This document shows positions 1 to 9,162 of a stretch of DNA of 64,000 nt, piece after piece. Made by a program: the position numbers and the translations under genes. How positions within the stretch are numbered: position 1 is the stretch's first letter; each line of letters begins with the position of its first letter. Under the pieces are notes generated by a model. It was not told the origin of the DNA. It ran no database searches and saw only the letters and a list, made by a program, of their open reading frames with translations. Source of the DNA: Acidobacteriales bacterium 59-55. GTDB lineage: Bacteria; Acidobacteriota; Terriglobia; Terriglobales; Acidobacteriaceae. The stretch spans positions 124,001 through 188,000 of the forward strand of contig MKSV01000008.1 of the NCBI GenBank assembly GCA_001897435.1, written 5' to 3'.

Positions 1-57
1 ATGAAAAGGGAGTTAAATGAACAGCGGAATTTCAATTTCGCGGCGAAAGGTCAACTC

Positions 58-936
58 ATGGTCATAGTTAAACTGATTGGTGGTTTAGGAAACCAAATGT
101 TCCAGTATGCCCTCGGGCGAAGCCTCGCGATCTCTCGCGATGATAGGCTCTTCCTTCACCTCGAAGCATTGTCACCCTCCTTTACGATCAATAGCGCTCC
201 CGAGGCAACGGCACGAAGCTTTGCACTCGATGTTTTCAACATTGAGGCTGATATTACAACTCTTGAAAGGCTTCAGAGCGAACGAGCCAATGTGATCTGG
301 ACAATGACAGAGAGTGGGTTTGGATTTTTTTCCGAAGTCTTCTCGGAATGCAAAATCCATCGCAACGTTGGAGTGGTAGGCTGGTGGCAAAGTGAGAAAT
401 ACTTTCTGGAAAACGCTGAAACTATTAGCAATGATTTCCAGTTTAAAGACAGTTACAAATCGCCTTATCCAGCTTCCATAGCCGAGCAGATTACTCAATC
501 CGATTCGGTTTGTTTGCATATTCGGCGTACGGACGTCCTCAAGGATGAGGACCCCAAGGGACCAGTTGAACTCGGGTACTACGCGCGCGCAATTGAGGCA
601 ATACATGAACAACTACCCGGCGCACGCGTGTTTGTGTTCTCGGATGATATTCATTGGTGTAAAGAAGAGCTGTCATTACCGCTCCCGATGACATTTGTTA
701 GTTCTGAGAGTCCGGATCAACTCCATCCAGCAGATGATCTCTATTTGATGTCATTATGTAGACATTTCGTAATCGCCAACAGCACCTACTCATGGTGGGC
801 GGCATGGCTCGCCAAGAATCCTGAGAAAATCGTGATTGCACCGCGGACGTGGTATCGCGCCGATGATCCGGCATTCAAGGGAGACTCGTATCTCACATCC
901 GCGGATTTAGTCCCGAACCGATGGATCCGGGTGTAG
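58..936 (+). CDS. alpha-1,2-fucosyltransferase family protein (GT11)
   Basis: A predicted cytoplasmic glycosyltransferase that would move fucose, or a related deoxysugar, from a GDP-sugar onto a surface glycan. The 292-aa product has the GT11 signature GGLGNQMFQYALGRSLA near its N-terminus, the HIRRTD motif in mid-protein (nucleotide-sugar binding in this family) and NSTYSWWAAWLA near the C-terminus. The open frame runs to base 1, but the ATG at 58 is preferred because the conserved N-terminus begins there and AAAGG lies 7 nt upstream. The length matches the usual ~290 aa. It converges on the response regulator gene. A second GT11 gene lies at 15.2 kb, so both may serve one polysaccharide locus. 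Family assignment is firm; donor and acceptor are unknown. Confidence 0.88.
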   Translation: MVIVKLIGGLGNQMFQYALGRSLAISRDDRLFLHLEALSPSFTINSAPEATARSFALDVFNIEADITTLERLQSERANVIWTMTESGFGFFSEVFSECKIHRNVGVVGWWQSEKYFLENAETISNDFQFKDSYKSPYPASIAEQITQSDSVCLHIRRTDVLKDEDPKGPVELGYYARAIEAIHEQLPGARVFVFSDDIHWCKEELSLPLPMTFVSSESPDQLHPADDLYLMSLCRHFVIANSTYSWWAAWLAKNPEKIVIAPRTWYRADDPAFKGDSYLTSADLVPNRWIRV

Positions 937-1140
937 TTCGCAAAGATATCGGTTTGCTTTGCACCAGAGAATGCTGGGAAGGCTTGTTACGCCGTGGTCG
1001 ATCCGGCAGAGCAACTGGCAGTCGCAAGTCGGGAAGCAGTTCGCTCCAAATATCCAGCAAGCCGCAATTGTGTTTCACTACGTGAGCCAGAGCCATTTTG
1101 AAGTACCCAGTGATCCTGTCCCGATTCGGCAATACGATAA

Positions 1141-1953
1141 CTACTGTCCGCTACGTCTGTTCGCGTGTTTTGATTGCGGGTCGGCACTCGTGGTCGCCAT
1201 CAAGTTCTGCCAGCCGATCTTACTCATCTTGACTCTTGCCCCATTGATGAGCGTTAACCAAGCATCTTCGCGGCCTTCTCTCAGGATTTTTGAAACGTAT
1301 CTGACATTCACGATGGCCGAGCGATGAACTCGAACGAAGCGCTTCGGATCAAGAGTTGCCTCGAGTTGACGAATTGTCTCCCGGAGCATAAACGTCCGGC
1401 CACCTATGTGAAGACAAGCATAATCATCAGCTGCCTCAATCCATTCAATGTCCTCAGTCGCAATGAATATTCCTTCCGAGCCGTTCGGGACGAGAAGTCG
1501 CTCAGGAAAGGAATTCGTGCTCGGGGAGCCGACCTTCACATGCTGGAGAAGATTATTGAGCTGAGCCTGGACGCTCAATGCAGACTCTGCCGCGATGCGC
1601 TTTCTGACTTGTGCGACAGCAGCCTGGAGCCGCTCCGAACTGATAGGCTTAATAAGGTAATCCAGTGCATGCACCTCGAACGCCTGGACTGCAAATGTGT
1701 TGTAGGCGGTGACAAATACAGTTAGCGGCATGTGCATTACGCCGACTGCCTCGATCACCTCTAACCCGTTGCTTCCGGGCATTTGGATGTCGAGAAAAAC
1801 AAGATCGGCGGGCTTCGTCTTCAGAAAAGATACGACTTCATTGCCATTTCGACATTCTTCAATGACCTCGATGTCGGTATAGACGGACAGGAGCTGACGC
1901 AGCCTCTTGCGTGCGAGCGGCTCGTCGTCGGCGATGAGAGTCTTCAGGGTCAT
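1141..1953 (-). CDS. LytTR-family response regulator (module 1)
   Basis: A two-component response regulator of 270 aa. The receiver domain (about residues 3-120) has the acidic pocket D9-D10, phosphoacceptor D55 in VFLDIQMPG, and the conserved T and K in VFVTAY and LIKPI. A LytTR DNA-binding domain follows (about 150-250), with the typical block RFVRVHRSAIVNVRYV. Its ATG overlaps the stop of the kinase gene by 4 bp, so the two are translationally coupled and certainly partners. The likely target is the divergent receptor gene at 3523; that is inference from position. About 20 C-terminal residues after the LytTR domain look non-conserved compared with the module 2 regulator. Confidence 0.93.
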   Translation of the reverse strand: MTLKTLIADDEPLARKRLRQLLSVYTDIEVIEECRNGNEVVSFLKTKPADLVFLDIQMPGSNGLEVIEAVGVMHMPLTVFVTAYNTFAVQAFEVHALDYLIKPISSERLQAAVAQVRKRIAAESALSVQAQLNNLLQHVKVGSPSTNSFPERLLVPNGSEGIFIATEDIEWIEAADDYACLHIGGRTFMLRETIRQLEATLDPKRFVRVHRSAIVNVRYVSKILREGREDAWLTLINGARVKMSKIGWQNLMATTSADPQSKHANRRSGQ

Positions 1954-3053
1954 GCTAGCGCTCGCTCATAGGGAATGATAATAGAGACTTCAAACCCGCC
2001 GGATTGTCGGGGGCCTGAAGAAAACTTGTATTTATCAGGATAGAAGTGCGCGAGCCGCTGTTCCGTATTGCGGAGTCCAATTCCGTGCCCTGCGGTTCCT
2101 TCGCTTGTCAGGCCGGGCCCATTGTCGCGTACAGATAGATGAAGCATATCTCCATCGCGCTCAGCGGAGGCTTGGATGATTCCGGCATCCAGAAGCGGAG
2201 AAATGCCATGACGAATCGCATTTTCAACGATAGGCTGGAGCAAAAAGCATGGGACCATGCTGTCTAGCACATCGGGATCAATTGACATTTCAACGCATAA
2301 GCGGTCGGCGAATCGGACCTGTTCGATGGCAAGATAATGTTCTACCACCGCTAACTCCTGAGCTAGAGGTATCTTTTCTGGAGTCTCCCGCACAAGGGTG
2401 GACTTAAGAATTTCATTTAGATGCGCGAGGGTGTCGGCCGCTTCCTTTTGGCTTCCGTCTTCGACAAGTGCGGTAATCGCATTCAAGGTGTTGAAGAGAA
2501 AATGAGGTTCCATCTGCATTTGCAATGCTTTAAGTTGTGCTTGGGTGAGTTGGCGTTCAACGTCAAGCTTTTGGACTAGAGCTTGTTGTGTCTGCATTCG
2601 CGAGTGAAGGAAGGCACATATACCGCTGATGAATCCGTAACTGACAAGTTCCACTCCGAGGCGTTCTATAGTGGTCACTACAAGCGTCCCGTCTACGCGA
2701 CCCCAGGTGGGCCAATGCCGCCCAGCGAACCAGATGGCGTGCTGAAGGATCGCGAGATGTGCCTTTCCTAAGACATACGAGGCCCCAAGATGAGCCATGA
2801 TCGTCACCCGTGAAGCCTTCAAGACCACCGGCCAACGGTCCGCGAGATTCCAGAGAGTGAAAGTCACGACAACCCACCAGATCCAATACACACAGCCATA
2901 AAGGAGTGAGGGAGCAAAAGAAACGTACGCGTGATGGACGTCTTGATTGCCGTTGGCCTCTCTTGCGGTAATAACCGCCAGAACTCCAGCAATCAGCGAG
3001 ACCGCGGCGAATGCGACACCAGGCTGAATAGGAAGGATTTTTGCGTCGGCCAT
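1950..3053 (-). CDS. LytS/YehU-type sensor histidine kinase (module 1)
   Basis: An inner-membrane sensor kinase of 367 aa. The N-terminal half carries several hydrophobic segments (about 12-30, 50-70, 82-108 and 130-150) with no recognisable periplasmic sensor domain. A short coiled stretch follows, then the His_kinase domain with EPHFLFNTLNA (phospho-acceptor His184), the N box PIVENAIRHGI and the G box GHGIGLRNTEQRL. The open frame extends to 3143, but ATG 3053 is chosen: GAGGAGC sits 6 nt upstream, and the product then has exactly the length and His position of the module 2 kinase. It lies upstream of and overlaps the LytTR regulator gene. Confidence 0.92.
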   Translation of the reverse strand: MADAKILPIQPGVAFAAVSLIAGVLAVITAREANGNQDVHHAYVSFAPSLLYGCVYWIWWVVVTFTLWNLADRWPVVLKASRVTIMAHLGASYVLGKAHLAILQHAIWFAGRHWPTWGRVDGTLVVTTIERLGVELVSYGFISGICAFLHSRMQTQQALVQKLDVERQLTQAQLKALQMQMEPHFLFNTLNAITALVEDGSQKEAADTLAHLNEILKSTLVRETPEKIPLAQELAVVEHYLAIEQVRFADRLCVEMSIDPDVLDSMVPCFLLQPIVENAIRHGISPLLDAGIIQASAERDGDMLHLSVRDNGPGLTSEGTAGHGIGLRNTEQRLAHFYPDKYKFSSGPRQSGGFEVSIIIPYERALA

Positions 3054-3522
3054 TTGTTTGCTCCTCGCAATCCCGTTCTGACCACGATGAGATTTTAGTA
3101 CTGGTGTGCCCTTGATGTATTCAGCAGTCAAATCACGCCTCACTCGGCATTTCCCAAAGTAGATACCTTGCCAGTTGTTGAATGGGTATCGTAAGGCAAT
3201 GTAATGCCAATTGGATGCTAATCAGCAGACACCGCAATGAAAAGTCGGATTCGGCGAAATTTGACGGGCCTGCGGTAAACCACCGTTATTTAGCGGCGAA
3301 CTTAACGTCATTAGGCCGCTGAGCTGAATCCGCTACAGCCATATAGATTCCAAATTTATAATTTTATCGGTCGGCCTGATTGATTCACCGTGCGAAATCG
3401 GACTTTCGCCGTTCCCTTCGGTATCTCTGCCTCAAATCACTGGAACCAGTCCATGCATGCCCATGAAATGTTGTCAGCGCGAATGGACATGAGTTTCTAC
3501 AGACTCGTCCCAGGACTGTCTT
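3054..3522. other. divergent intergenic region between kinase 1 and receptor 1
   Basis: About 470 bp separate the divergently transcribed kinase and receptor genes. It must hold both promoters. I see an AT-rich stretch near 3340-3370 and several imperfect repeats (for example a GCGGC...GCCGC pair near 3293-3322), but no confident -35/-10 pair or LytTR-type direct repeat. Short open frames here are not convincing genes. Confidence 0.4.
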
Positions 3523-6282
3523 ATGAGAGCGAATTGGAACGTCACAGCGACTATGTTGGCATTATTTTCATCTGTCGCGGCAATAGGCCAACAACCTTGC
3601 ACTTCAGGGCTCAGAGTACAAGGAACGATCTCCGATCAGACCGGCGCTGCTATTCCAAGCGCTCGTATACAAGCTGCAGGAACAACCGCAACAACTAACG
3701 CAGTAGGGCACTATGAGCTTCCGTGCGTCGGAATTCATGCAATCATTACAGCCCAAGCCAACGGTTTTGCTAAAGGCATAGCTCGGATACCGAGCCATTC
3801 AATAGGAAGCGCGCGCATCGACATTCGGCTGGCAGTCGCATCTGTTCAGACAGACGTTCAGGTGAGCGGAGATACAGACACAGACAATGGCGGGGCGACA
3901 ACGAACCTAGACTCAAAGGCCGTGCAAGGGCTCGCCGATGACCCGGATGACTTCCTGCGTCAGCTTCAAGTGTTGGCGACCGAAGCTGGCGGCGATCCAA
4001 ATCAGTCGGTCATAATGGTGGACGGCTTCCAGAACCCGAGCGCGCTCCCGCCTAAGAGCTCTATCGCATCGATTCAAATCAACCCGGATCTCTTCTCGGC
4101 CAAATATAGGACGCCTTCGTTTTTTGGCGGCGTCATTGAACTTACTACCAAGCCCGGAGCCGGTGCATTTCATGGAGCAGTCTTCTTCACGGATAGCGAT
4201 GGAATCTTCAATGCCACCGATCCATTCTCTGTTACCGCGACACCTGCTGGCCGGCAGCGATATGGCTTTGAGCTGAGCGGTCCGATTCTCTCAAAGAAGA
4301 GCAGCTTTGCGTTGGCGCTCGAAAAACGCGACATTGACGAATTCAATGTAGTGAACGCAGTCACGCTCGACGCAAATAACGGATTAGGACCGGATGGAAA
4401 CGGCGTCCCGTCTCAGCAGACGGTTTCTGCCCCACAGCGGCTCTGGATTGCGTCGGGGCGTGGAGACTGGCAGGTGACCCCGAGCAACGTGGCCAGTCTT
4501 TCGTTCTCCGCAAACGTAAATAATGAAGGTAATCAAGGCATCGGCGGTCTAACGCTCGCGGATGCTGGGTATTCGAGCCTGGTCAGCGAATACGACCTGC
4601 GATTCCATAATACGCAGACGCTCAGTCCAAATATCTTGCACGAAACCCACATCGGATATAGCTGGAAACGTACGGAACAGATGCCCCTGTCGGACACTTC
4701 TTCCGTACAGGTTTCCGGATACTTTCTGGGCGGAGGTGCAATCAGTCAAAGTTTGAACGATCGAGAAGGTGATCTCGAAGTTGACGAAGATATGACTGTG
4801 GTGCATGGGAAGCATACGCTCGCATTTGGCGCCCAATCACTTGGGATTTTCGTGCATGACTACAACCCAAACACATTCAATGGCGCATACGTTTTTGGCG
4901 GCGGCAGCGCTCCACTCCTTGATGCGAACAACAATCCAACAGGTCAAACGACGACCATCAGCGCTCTTGAGCAATACCGGCGCGCCGTACATAATCTTCC
5001 CGGAGGTTCGCCGACAACCTATCAGGTCACTACGGGGACTCCTTTGGTTTCTCTGAACCAATGGCAAGTTAACCTCTGGGCCCAGGACACGCTGAAGCTC
5101 ACGCACAACTTTACCGTCGATGCTGGCTTTCGCTACCAGCTTCAGACTTCGCCAGGGACCTTCGCAAACTACAGTCCAAGGTTGGGTATAGCGTGGTCTC
5201 CCGGGAAAAAAAAGACCTGGGTATTTCATGCCCGTGCGGGATTCTTTACTCGCGCTGTTGATGCAAGCGATACGACCAATGTCTATCGACTGAATGGAAT
5301 CTTGCAACAACAGGTCACGGTATATTCGCCAAGTTATAGCGCTCCCCTGACTCCGATTTCGGGATCAGTGCAAATAACTACAACGAATCTATTTTCGCCA
5401 GCGCCCTTTCAACCCAAAGCATTTATGACCCATATCGGCATCGAGCACGACTTTCCTCATCATTGGCATGCGAGTGCCAATGCCTTCTTCGGAGAGGATA
5501 TTAGCAATATCCGCACTGTAAACATCAACGCTCCGTTGGTCCGAAGCTGTACAAGCTGTTCTCCCAACCCCATAGATGCGCTTCAGTCGCCGCGTCCGAT
5601 CACCCCCGGCGAAAATAGGGTTGAGTATCAGAATTCCGGACACAGCGCTGGCGATGCGGTGTGGTTCAGTATCGATCAGCACAGCTACAAGCGTTTTGGT
5701 CTGTCGACTCGATATATGCACGTGACTTTCAAAACCGATACCCGCGGCAATGTGACCCCACAGTCAAGCTACTCGAATGCGGGAGAATCGGGGCGTTCTG
5801 ATTGGGAGAGAAAGAACGCGCTTATCCTTTTTGGAAACATCAATCTTCCGTATAAGCTTACAGCCACAACCCAATTTGATGTCGGTGGTGGGCTTCCTTA
5901 TAACATCACGACAGGCACGGACAATAACGGAGACGGGAATTTTACGGACCGGCCCTCGTATGCATCCACTCCCGGGACGGGAGTCTACAAGACCCCCTAC
6001 GGATTAATGACGACCAACACGGTCAACGGCAACGTTCCCGCCAATCGTGGAACAATGCCGAGTGTGATTCATCTCGACGCGAACTTGAGCCGAGCTTTCA
6101 CATTGAATCCAAAAGATACGAATCATCCCCGTACACTCACATTTAACGCACGTAGTGCCAACTTACTGAATCACACGAACGTGACGGCCGTGAATACAGT
6201 TGTCTCATCCTCAGCTCTTGGACAATCTGTCGCTGCCCAGACAGCTCGAAGGGTCGAGTTGGGAGTGCGATTTACCTTTTGA
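3523..6282 (+). CDS. TonB-dependent-receptor-like outer-membrane protein with CarboxypepD_reg domain (module 1)
   Basis: A 919-aa outer-membrane protein. A signal peptide (about 1-22, ending near AIGQQ) is followed by a carboxypeptidase regulatory-like beta-sandwich (about 28-100; GTISDQTGAAIPSARIQ). A plug-like region comes next (about 125-220; MVDGFQNPSALPP), then a long beta-barrel ending in the OMP-type C-terminal aromatic ELGVRFTF. The start ATG has AGGA 7 nt upstream. This architecture is typical of acidobacterial receptors that have no SusD partner. It is divergent from a kinase/LytTR pair and strongly similar to the receptor at 21.8 kb. The substrate is unknown; plant or microbial glycans are a common guess for the family. 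No TonB box was confirmed. Confidence 0.87.
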   Translation: MRANWNVTATMLALFSSVAAIGQQPCTSGLRVQGTISDQTGAAIPSARIQAAGTTATTNAVGHYELPCVGIHAIITAQANGFAKGIARIPSHSIGSARIDIRLAVASVQTDVQVSGDTDTDNGGATTNLDSKAVQGLADDPDDFLRQLQVLATEAGGDPNQSVIMVDGFQNPSALPPKSSIASIQINPDLFSAKYRTPSFFGGVIELTTKPGAGAFHGAVFFTDSDGIFNATDPFSVTATPAGRQRYGFELSGPILSKKSSFALALEKRDIDEFNVVNAVTLDANNGLGPDGNGVPSQQTVSAPQRLWIASGRGDWQVTPSNVASLSFSANVNNEGNQGIGGLTLADAGYSSLVSEYDLRFHNTQTLSPNILHETHIGYSWKRTEQMPLSDTSSVQVSGYFLGGGAISQSLNDREGDLEVDEDMTVVHGKHTLAFGAQSLGIFVHDYNPNTFNGAYVFGGGSAPLLDANNNPTGQTTTISALEQYRRAVHNLPGGSPTTYQVTTGTPLVSLNQWQVNLWAQDTLKLTHNFTVDAGFRYQLQTSPGTFANYSPRLGIAWSPGKKKTWVFHARAGFFTRAVDASDTTNVYRLNGILQQQVTVYSPSYSAPLTPISGSVQITTTNLFSPAPFQPKAFMTHIGIEHDFPHHWHASANAFFGEDISNIRTVNINAPLVRSCTSCSPNPIDALQSPRPITPGENRVEYQNSGHSAGDAVWFSIDQHSYKRFGLSTRYMHVTFKTDTRGNVTPQSSYSNAGESGRSDWERKNALILFGNINLPYKLTATTQFDVGGGLPYNITTGTDNNGDGNFTDRPSYASTPGTGVYKTPYGLMTTNTVNGNVPANRGTMPSVIHLDANLSRAFTLNPKDTNHPRTLTFNARSANLLNHTNVTAVNTVVSSSALGQSVAAQTARRVELGVRFTF

Positions 6283-6627
6283 ACTTGTGCCTTAACGCAC
6301 CAACAGAATCTGAACTGCGAGCTGCTAACACCAAGTCGAGTATGACAGTTCAGGTCCACTTCAAAAGTGATTCACACGTTATTCGTATGGGAACAGCAGG
6401 ACAGGTACTAGGCAGACCGCAACCGCAATATCAGAGTATCAAACGAGCTGCCACGGATCCCTTTCAGTTGTAAAACCTCCTAACCTTAAGCGAAAACTAC
6501 GAAAAGTCCCGGGCTATCGCCAAGGCGTGCGCACAGGAAATATCAAGTTCCGACTTCTATCCTTCTTGCAATGTGTATCCACCCAATCTGCAATCAGGCA
6601 GTCGCACAATCTAAAAGGGAGAACACA
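6283..6627. other. intergenic region after receptor 1
   Basis: About 345 bp without a supported gene. No terminator hairpin with a T-tract was found after the receptor stop, and the short open frames have no ribosome binding site or family resemblance. Confidence 0.4.
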
Positions 6628-7185
6628 ATGGCTTCGCAACCGACGTTTGGACGATACACCGAAATTCCCATCGACAGGATGAGCAAAGAGCAACGCGAGG
6701 CATACGAGAAAGTCTCCAACACACCCGGAAGCTTTTTAGGGCCATACAAGATTTGGGCTGAAAATCCGGCGCTGATGAACCTAATGATTCCGATCGGAGT
6801 GTATTACAAAGAGCACTTTAGTCTCAACGACGCAGAGCGAGAGATCGCCACAATCCTGGTTGTTTCGAAAATTGGCGTCCCATTTGGAATCTGCAAGCAT
6901 GAGCAGACCGCAAAGGAAGCGGGTATTCCAGCAGAAAAAGTAGAGAGGATGATCATTGGATTGCCGGTCGTGTTCGACGATCCACGCCAGGACGCAATCT
7001 ACGAAGTAACGACAGCATTGATCAATTCCCGCTACGTTCCCCTCGGGTTATATAAGCGAGCCGTACAACTCCTCGGCAACAACGGAGTATCTGATGTCAC
7101 AGTAATTCTCGGATATTACACTATGGTGTCTTACACGTTGGCATTTCATGATGTTCCGTCAAATGCGGAGGGGCTAAAACGCTAA
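6628..7185 (+). CDS. carboxymuconolactone decarboxylase family protein
   Basis: A 185-aa all-helical protein of the CMD/AhpD-like superfamily. The recognisable block is LNDAEREIATILVVSKIG followed by CKHEQTAKEAG, the position of the family's active-site region; only the CxxH-like arrangement (CKHE) is present, not the CxxC pair of AhpD peroxidases. The frame opens at 6571, but ATG 6628 is preferred because GGGAGAA lies just upstream and the conserved sequence begins there. Such proteins act as lactone decarboxylases, peroxidase-like or uncharacterised enzymes. The neighbours (receptor module, methyltransferase) do not settle the role. Confidence 0.85.
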   Translation: MASQPTFGRYTEIPIDRMSKEQREAYEKVSNTPGSFLGPYKIWAENPALMNLMIPIGVYYKEHFSLNDAEREIATILVVSKIGVPFGICKHEQTAKEAGIPAEKVERMIIGLPVVFDDPRQDAIYEVTTALINSRYVPLGLYKRAVQLLGNNGVSDVTVILGYYTMVSYTLAFHDVPSNAEGLKR

Positions 7186-7673
7186 TAAACCCTGTCCAGT
7201 AAGCTTCCTCCAACGTCACTGCGACATGGCTTCCGCCAAGCACTCCGAGATATGATGCAGAAATCCATTTTCGTGTAAACTACCCCGTCAATTGAACGCA
7301 TGGGGTATCTACACTGCAGCCGATTTTCGGCTTGCCGATCAGATCTCCAGCGAAGCGGGATACCCGATGCGTCGTCCCGACTGGCAATAATCTTATACGC
7401 GCCGTTCTTCTTCTTCGAAGCGCCTCGCCACCAAGCGCTAAGGTTCTTCTTGAACTAGTTCTACTACTCCTGTCCAGCGAGACAAGGCAAGGCCAGTATC
7501 GCCATGGCACAGGACTTCTTATGTCTTCTTTGTCACGTTTTCTTGACTAACGAGGTCTTGTAAAACTCTTCTGATTTCACGCTGACTATTGACGATAGAC
7601 AAACCTAATGCATGAGTAGACAACCATTCATAAAAGAACACCAATAATGAAGACCGTAATTGAGGAAACAAAG
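7186..7673. other. intergenic region before the methyltransferase
   Basis: Nearly 490 bp with no supportable gene. The short frames on both strands are rich in Ser/Arg/Leu and look random. The AT-richer stretch at about 7560-7650 directly before the methyltransferase probably contains its promoter, but I cannot assign boxes. Confidence 0.4.
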
Positions 7674-8783
7674 ATGGTCAGAACAGATCCTTCCCGCCCA
7701 CACTTAAAAAGCCAAGAGGAATTGCTTCCTCCGCGCGGTATCTATGGCGGCAATACAAAGCGTGGAAAGCTCGTGGCGCTTCTGCGTGGCTATTTTGCGT
7801 CGCCCGTGATTGCCACGCTTGGGGAAATGGGTATGGTTGAAAGAATGATGGAGGGTGACTTTTCCGAGTCTGATTGGGAGTCCACTCATCGTGTAGAGAT
7901 TATCTCTGCTATGTTCCGCTATCTCTACAGCATCGGCCTCTTGATGAAACGGACCACCGGAGAATATGCCCTCACGCCTGATGGACGCACGTCGCTGGGG
8001 CGGAACGGTGCCTTTTCCTTGCTGATGTCGTACGCGGAGTATTTCCACGAGTTGCCAACCATGCTCACAGCCCGAGGCGCGAAGCCTTCTGTCAACCGCC
8101 GTAGGAACGTCCGCGGAAGCGGACAACTGCACGGCAAGAAATTCTTTCCTGCCGCTTTCGACTTTTTCTCATCCAGCGCGCCTACGGCGATCATCGACCT
8201 AGGGTGTGGAGATGGCCGTTTCCTTGCATTGGCCCGAGAGCGATGGACAGATCTCGCCATTTTTGGAGTTGACCTTTCGGAAACTGCCGTTGAACAGACG
8301 AGGATGCGTTTGAGTCCTATGATTGGCTCCCGCAGAGTGGCCGCAGTTGCAAATGGATATGATGTTGCGGTCTGGAGTGAAGCAGTTCCGGAGAACGTAC
8401 GTAGAAGCCCTCAACTCGTTATCTCTATGTGGTTTGTTGGCCATGAGTTCTCTGAGGGGTCGGCAGAAAAAATGGTGGCATTCTTTTCGGAGGTCTATGA
8501 GAGATGCCCGCAAGCCAAAGTGATACTTGGAGAGATCAACAATATTCCGGCCGAAATCTTAGCAGAAGACCATGATCTTTCGATCATGCCCGAGTTCTTA
8601 CTTTTCCATGACCTCTCAGGCCAAGGCGTGTTGTCTTGGAATATGTGGTTGGGAATCCTCAATAAGATCCCGTATATCCTGAAGGCTGACCGGCGCTTCG
8701 ACGAAGTACGATCAAGTTCGGGAGAGCAAATCCCTGCGAGCTTTATCTGGCTTCTCGAGCCTAAAGCTCCGACACTGCGATGA
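7674..8783 (+). CDS. SAM-dependent methyltransferase with N-terminal winged-helix-like domain
   Basis: A 369-aa class I methyltransferase. The N-terminal ~110 residues resemble the winged-helix dimerisation region of small-molecule O-methyltransferases (ALTPDGRTSL). The Rossmann domain then shows motif I IDLGCGDGRFLALA and the acidic post-I residue in FGVDLSETAVEQ. The frame opens at 7647, but ATG 7674 has GAGGAAA about 7 nt upstream and is preferred. It overlaps a possible 72-aa frame by ATGA and heads the stretch leading into the glycosyltransferase genes. The substrate is unknown; a polyketide-like or sugar-linked metabolite are both possible. Confidence 0.82.
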   Translation: MVRTDPSRPHLKSQEELLPPRGIYGGNTKRGKLVALLRGYFASPVIATLGEMGMVERMMEGDFSESDWESTHRVEIISAMFRYLYSIGLLMKRTTGEYALTPDGRTSLGRNGAFSLLMSYAEYFHELPTMLTARGAKPSVNRRRNVRGSGQLHGKKFFPAAFDFFSSSAPTAIIDLGCGDGRFLALARERWTDLAIFGVDLSETAVEQTRMRLSPMIGSRRVAAVANGYDVAVWSEAVPENVRRSPQLVISMWFVGHEFSEGSAEKMVAFFSEVYERCPQAKVILGEINNIPAEILAEDHDLSIMPEFLLFHDLSGQGVLSWNMWLGILNKIPYILKADRRFDEVRSSSGEQIPASFIWLLEPKAPTLR

Positions 8784-8998
8784 ATGACCACCTCGATCTC
8801 AGCCCTATCCTTGGCGAGAGTCGTCGTTTTGTAGCTGTCCGCAGAAGAGCCGGCGTTCGTCAATTAGCTTCATCTGGTCGACCCCAACCACTCGAAAATG
8901 CGGATGCCCAAATCGCTACCATCGAGCCTTTCCGAAATAGTGCGGACAAATGGAAAGATGGTGCTCCTGCCTATTGCAATAGGGCATTAGAACGGTGA
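8780..8998 (+). CDS. possible small coupled ORF, unknown function
   Basis: A 72-aa open frame starting in an ATGA overlap with the methyltransferase stop and ending 11 nt before the next small frame. The product is arginine- and alanine-rich with no motif, membrane segment or signal that I recognise. The only support is position: tight packing and start/stop overlap, as in an operon. It could equally be a chance frame. Confidence 0.25.
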   Translation: MNDHLDLSPILGESRRFVAVRRRAGVRQLASSGRPQPLENADAQIATIEPFRNSADKWKDGAPAYCNRALER

Positions 8999-9009
8999 AA
9001 CCAAGCGGA

Positions 9010-9162
9010 ATGAAAATGAACATCATTCAAGCATGGTTTGGCAAAACATTTAGCGATGCGGTGGACCAGTTCTTCGCATTGCTGCAGGCATACAACCTGG
9101 GCCCCATTCGGAATAGCGAGAGTTCTCCTGCTTGGCTAATAGCTTTAATACAGCTTATCTAA
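9010..9162 (+). CDS. possible 50-aa peptide ORF coupled to the next gene
   Basis: A 50-codon frame (starts MKMNIIQAWFGK, ends LIALIQLI) whose TAA stop overlaps the ATG of the following glycosyltransferase-like gene in a TAATG junction. It contains aromatic and hydrophobic blocks at both ends. No family is recognised. The overlap suggests translational coupling, for instance as a leader frame that delivers ribosomes to the next start, which itself lacks a clear Shine-Dalgarno sequence. Protein function is unproven. Confidence 0.35.
   Translation: MKMNIIQAWFGKTFSDAVDQFFALLQAYNLGPIRNSESSPAWLIALIQLI

Noticed and set aside
172..612. 146-aa minus-strand frame
   Set aside because: Antisense to the GT11 fucosyltransferase gene, with no motif or ribosome binding site.
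1324..1725. 133-aa plus-strand frame
   Set aside because: Antisense to the module 1 regulator; the regulator has full receiver and LytTR motifs, this frame has none.
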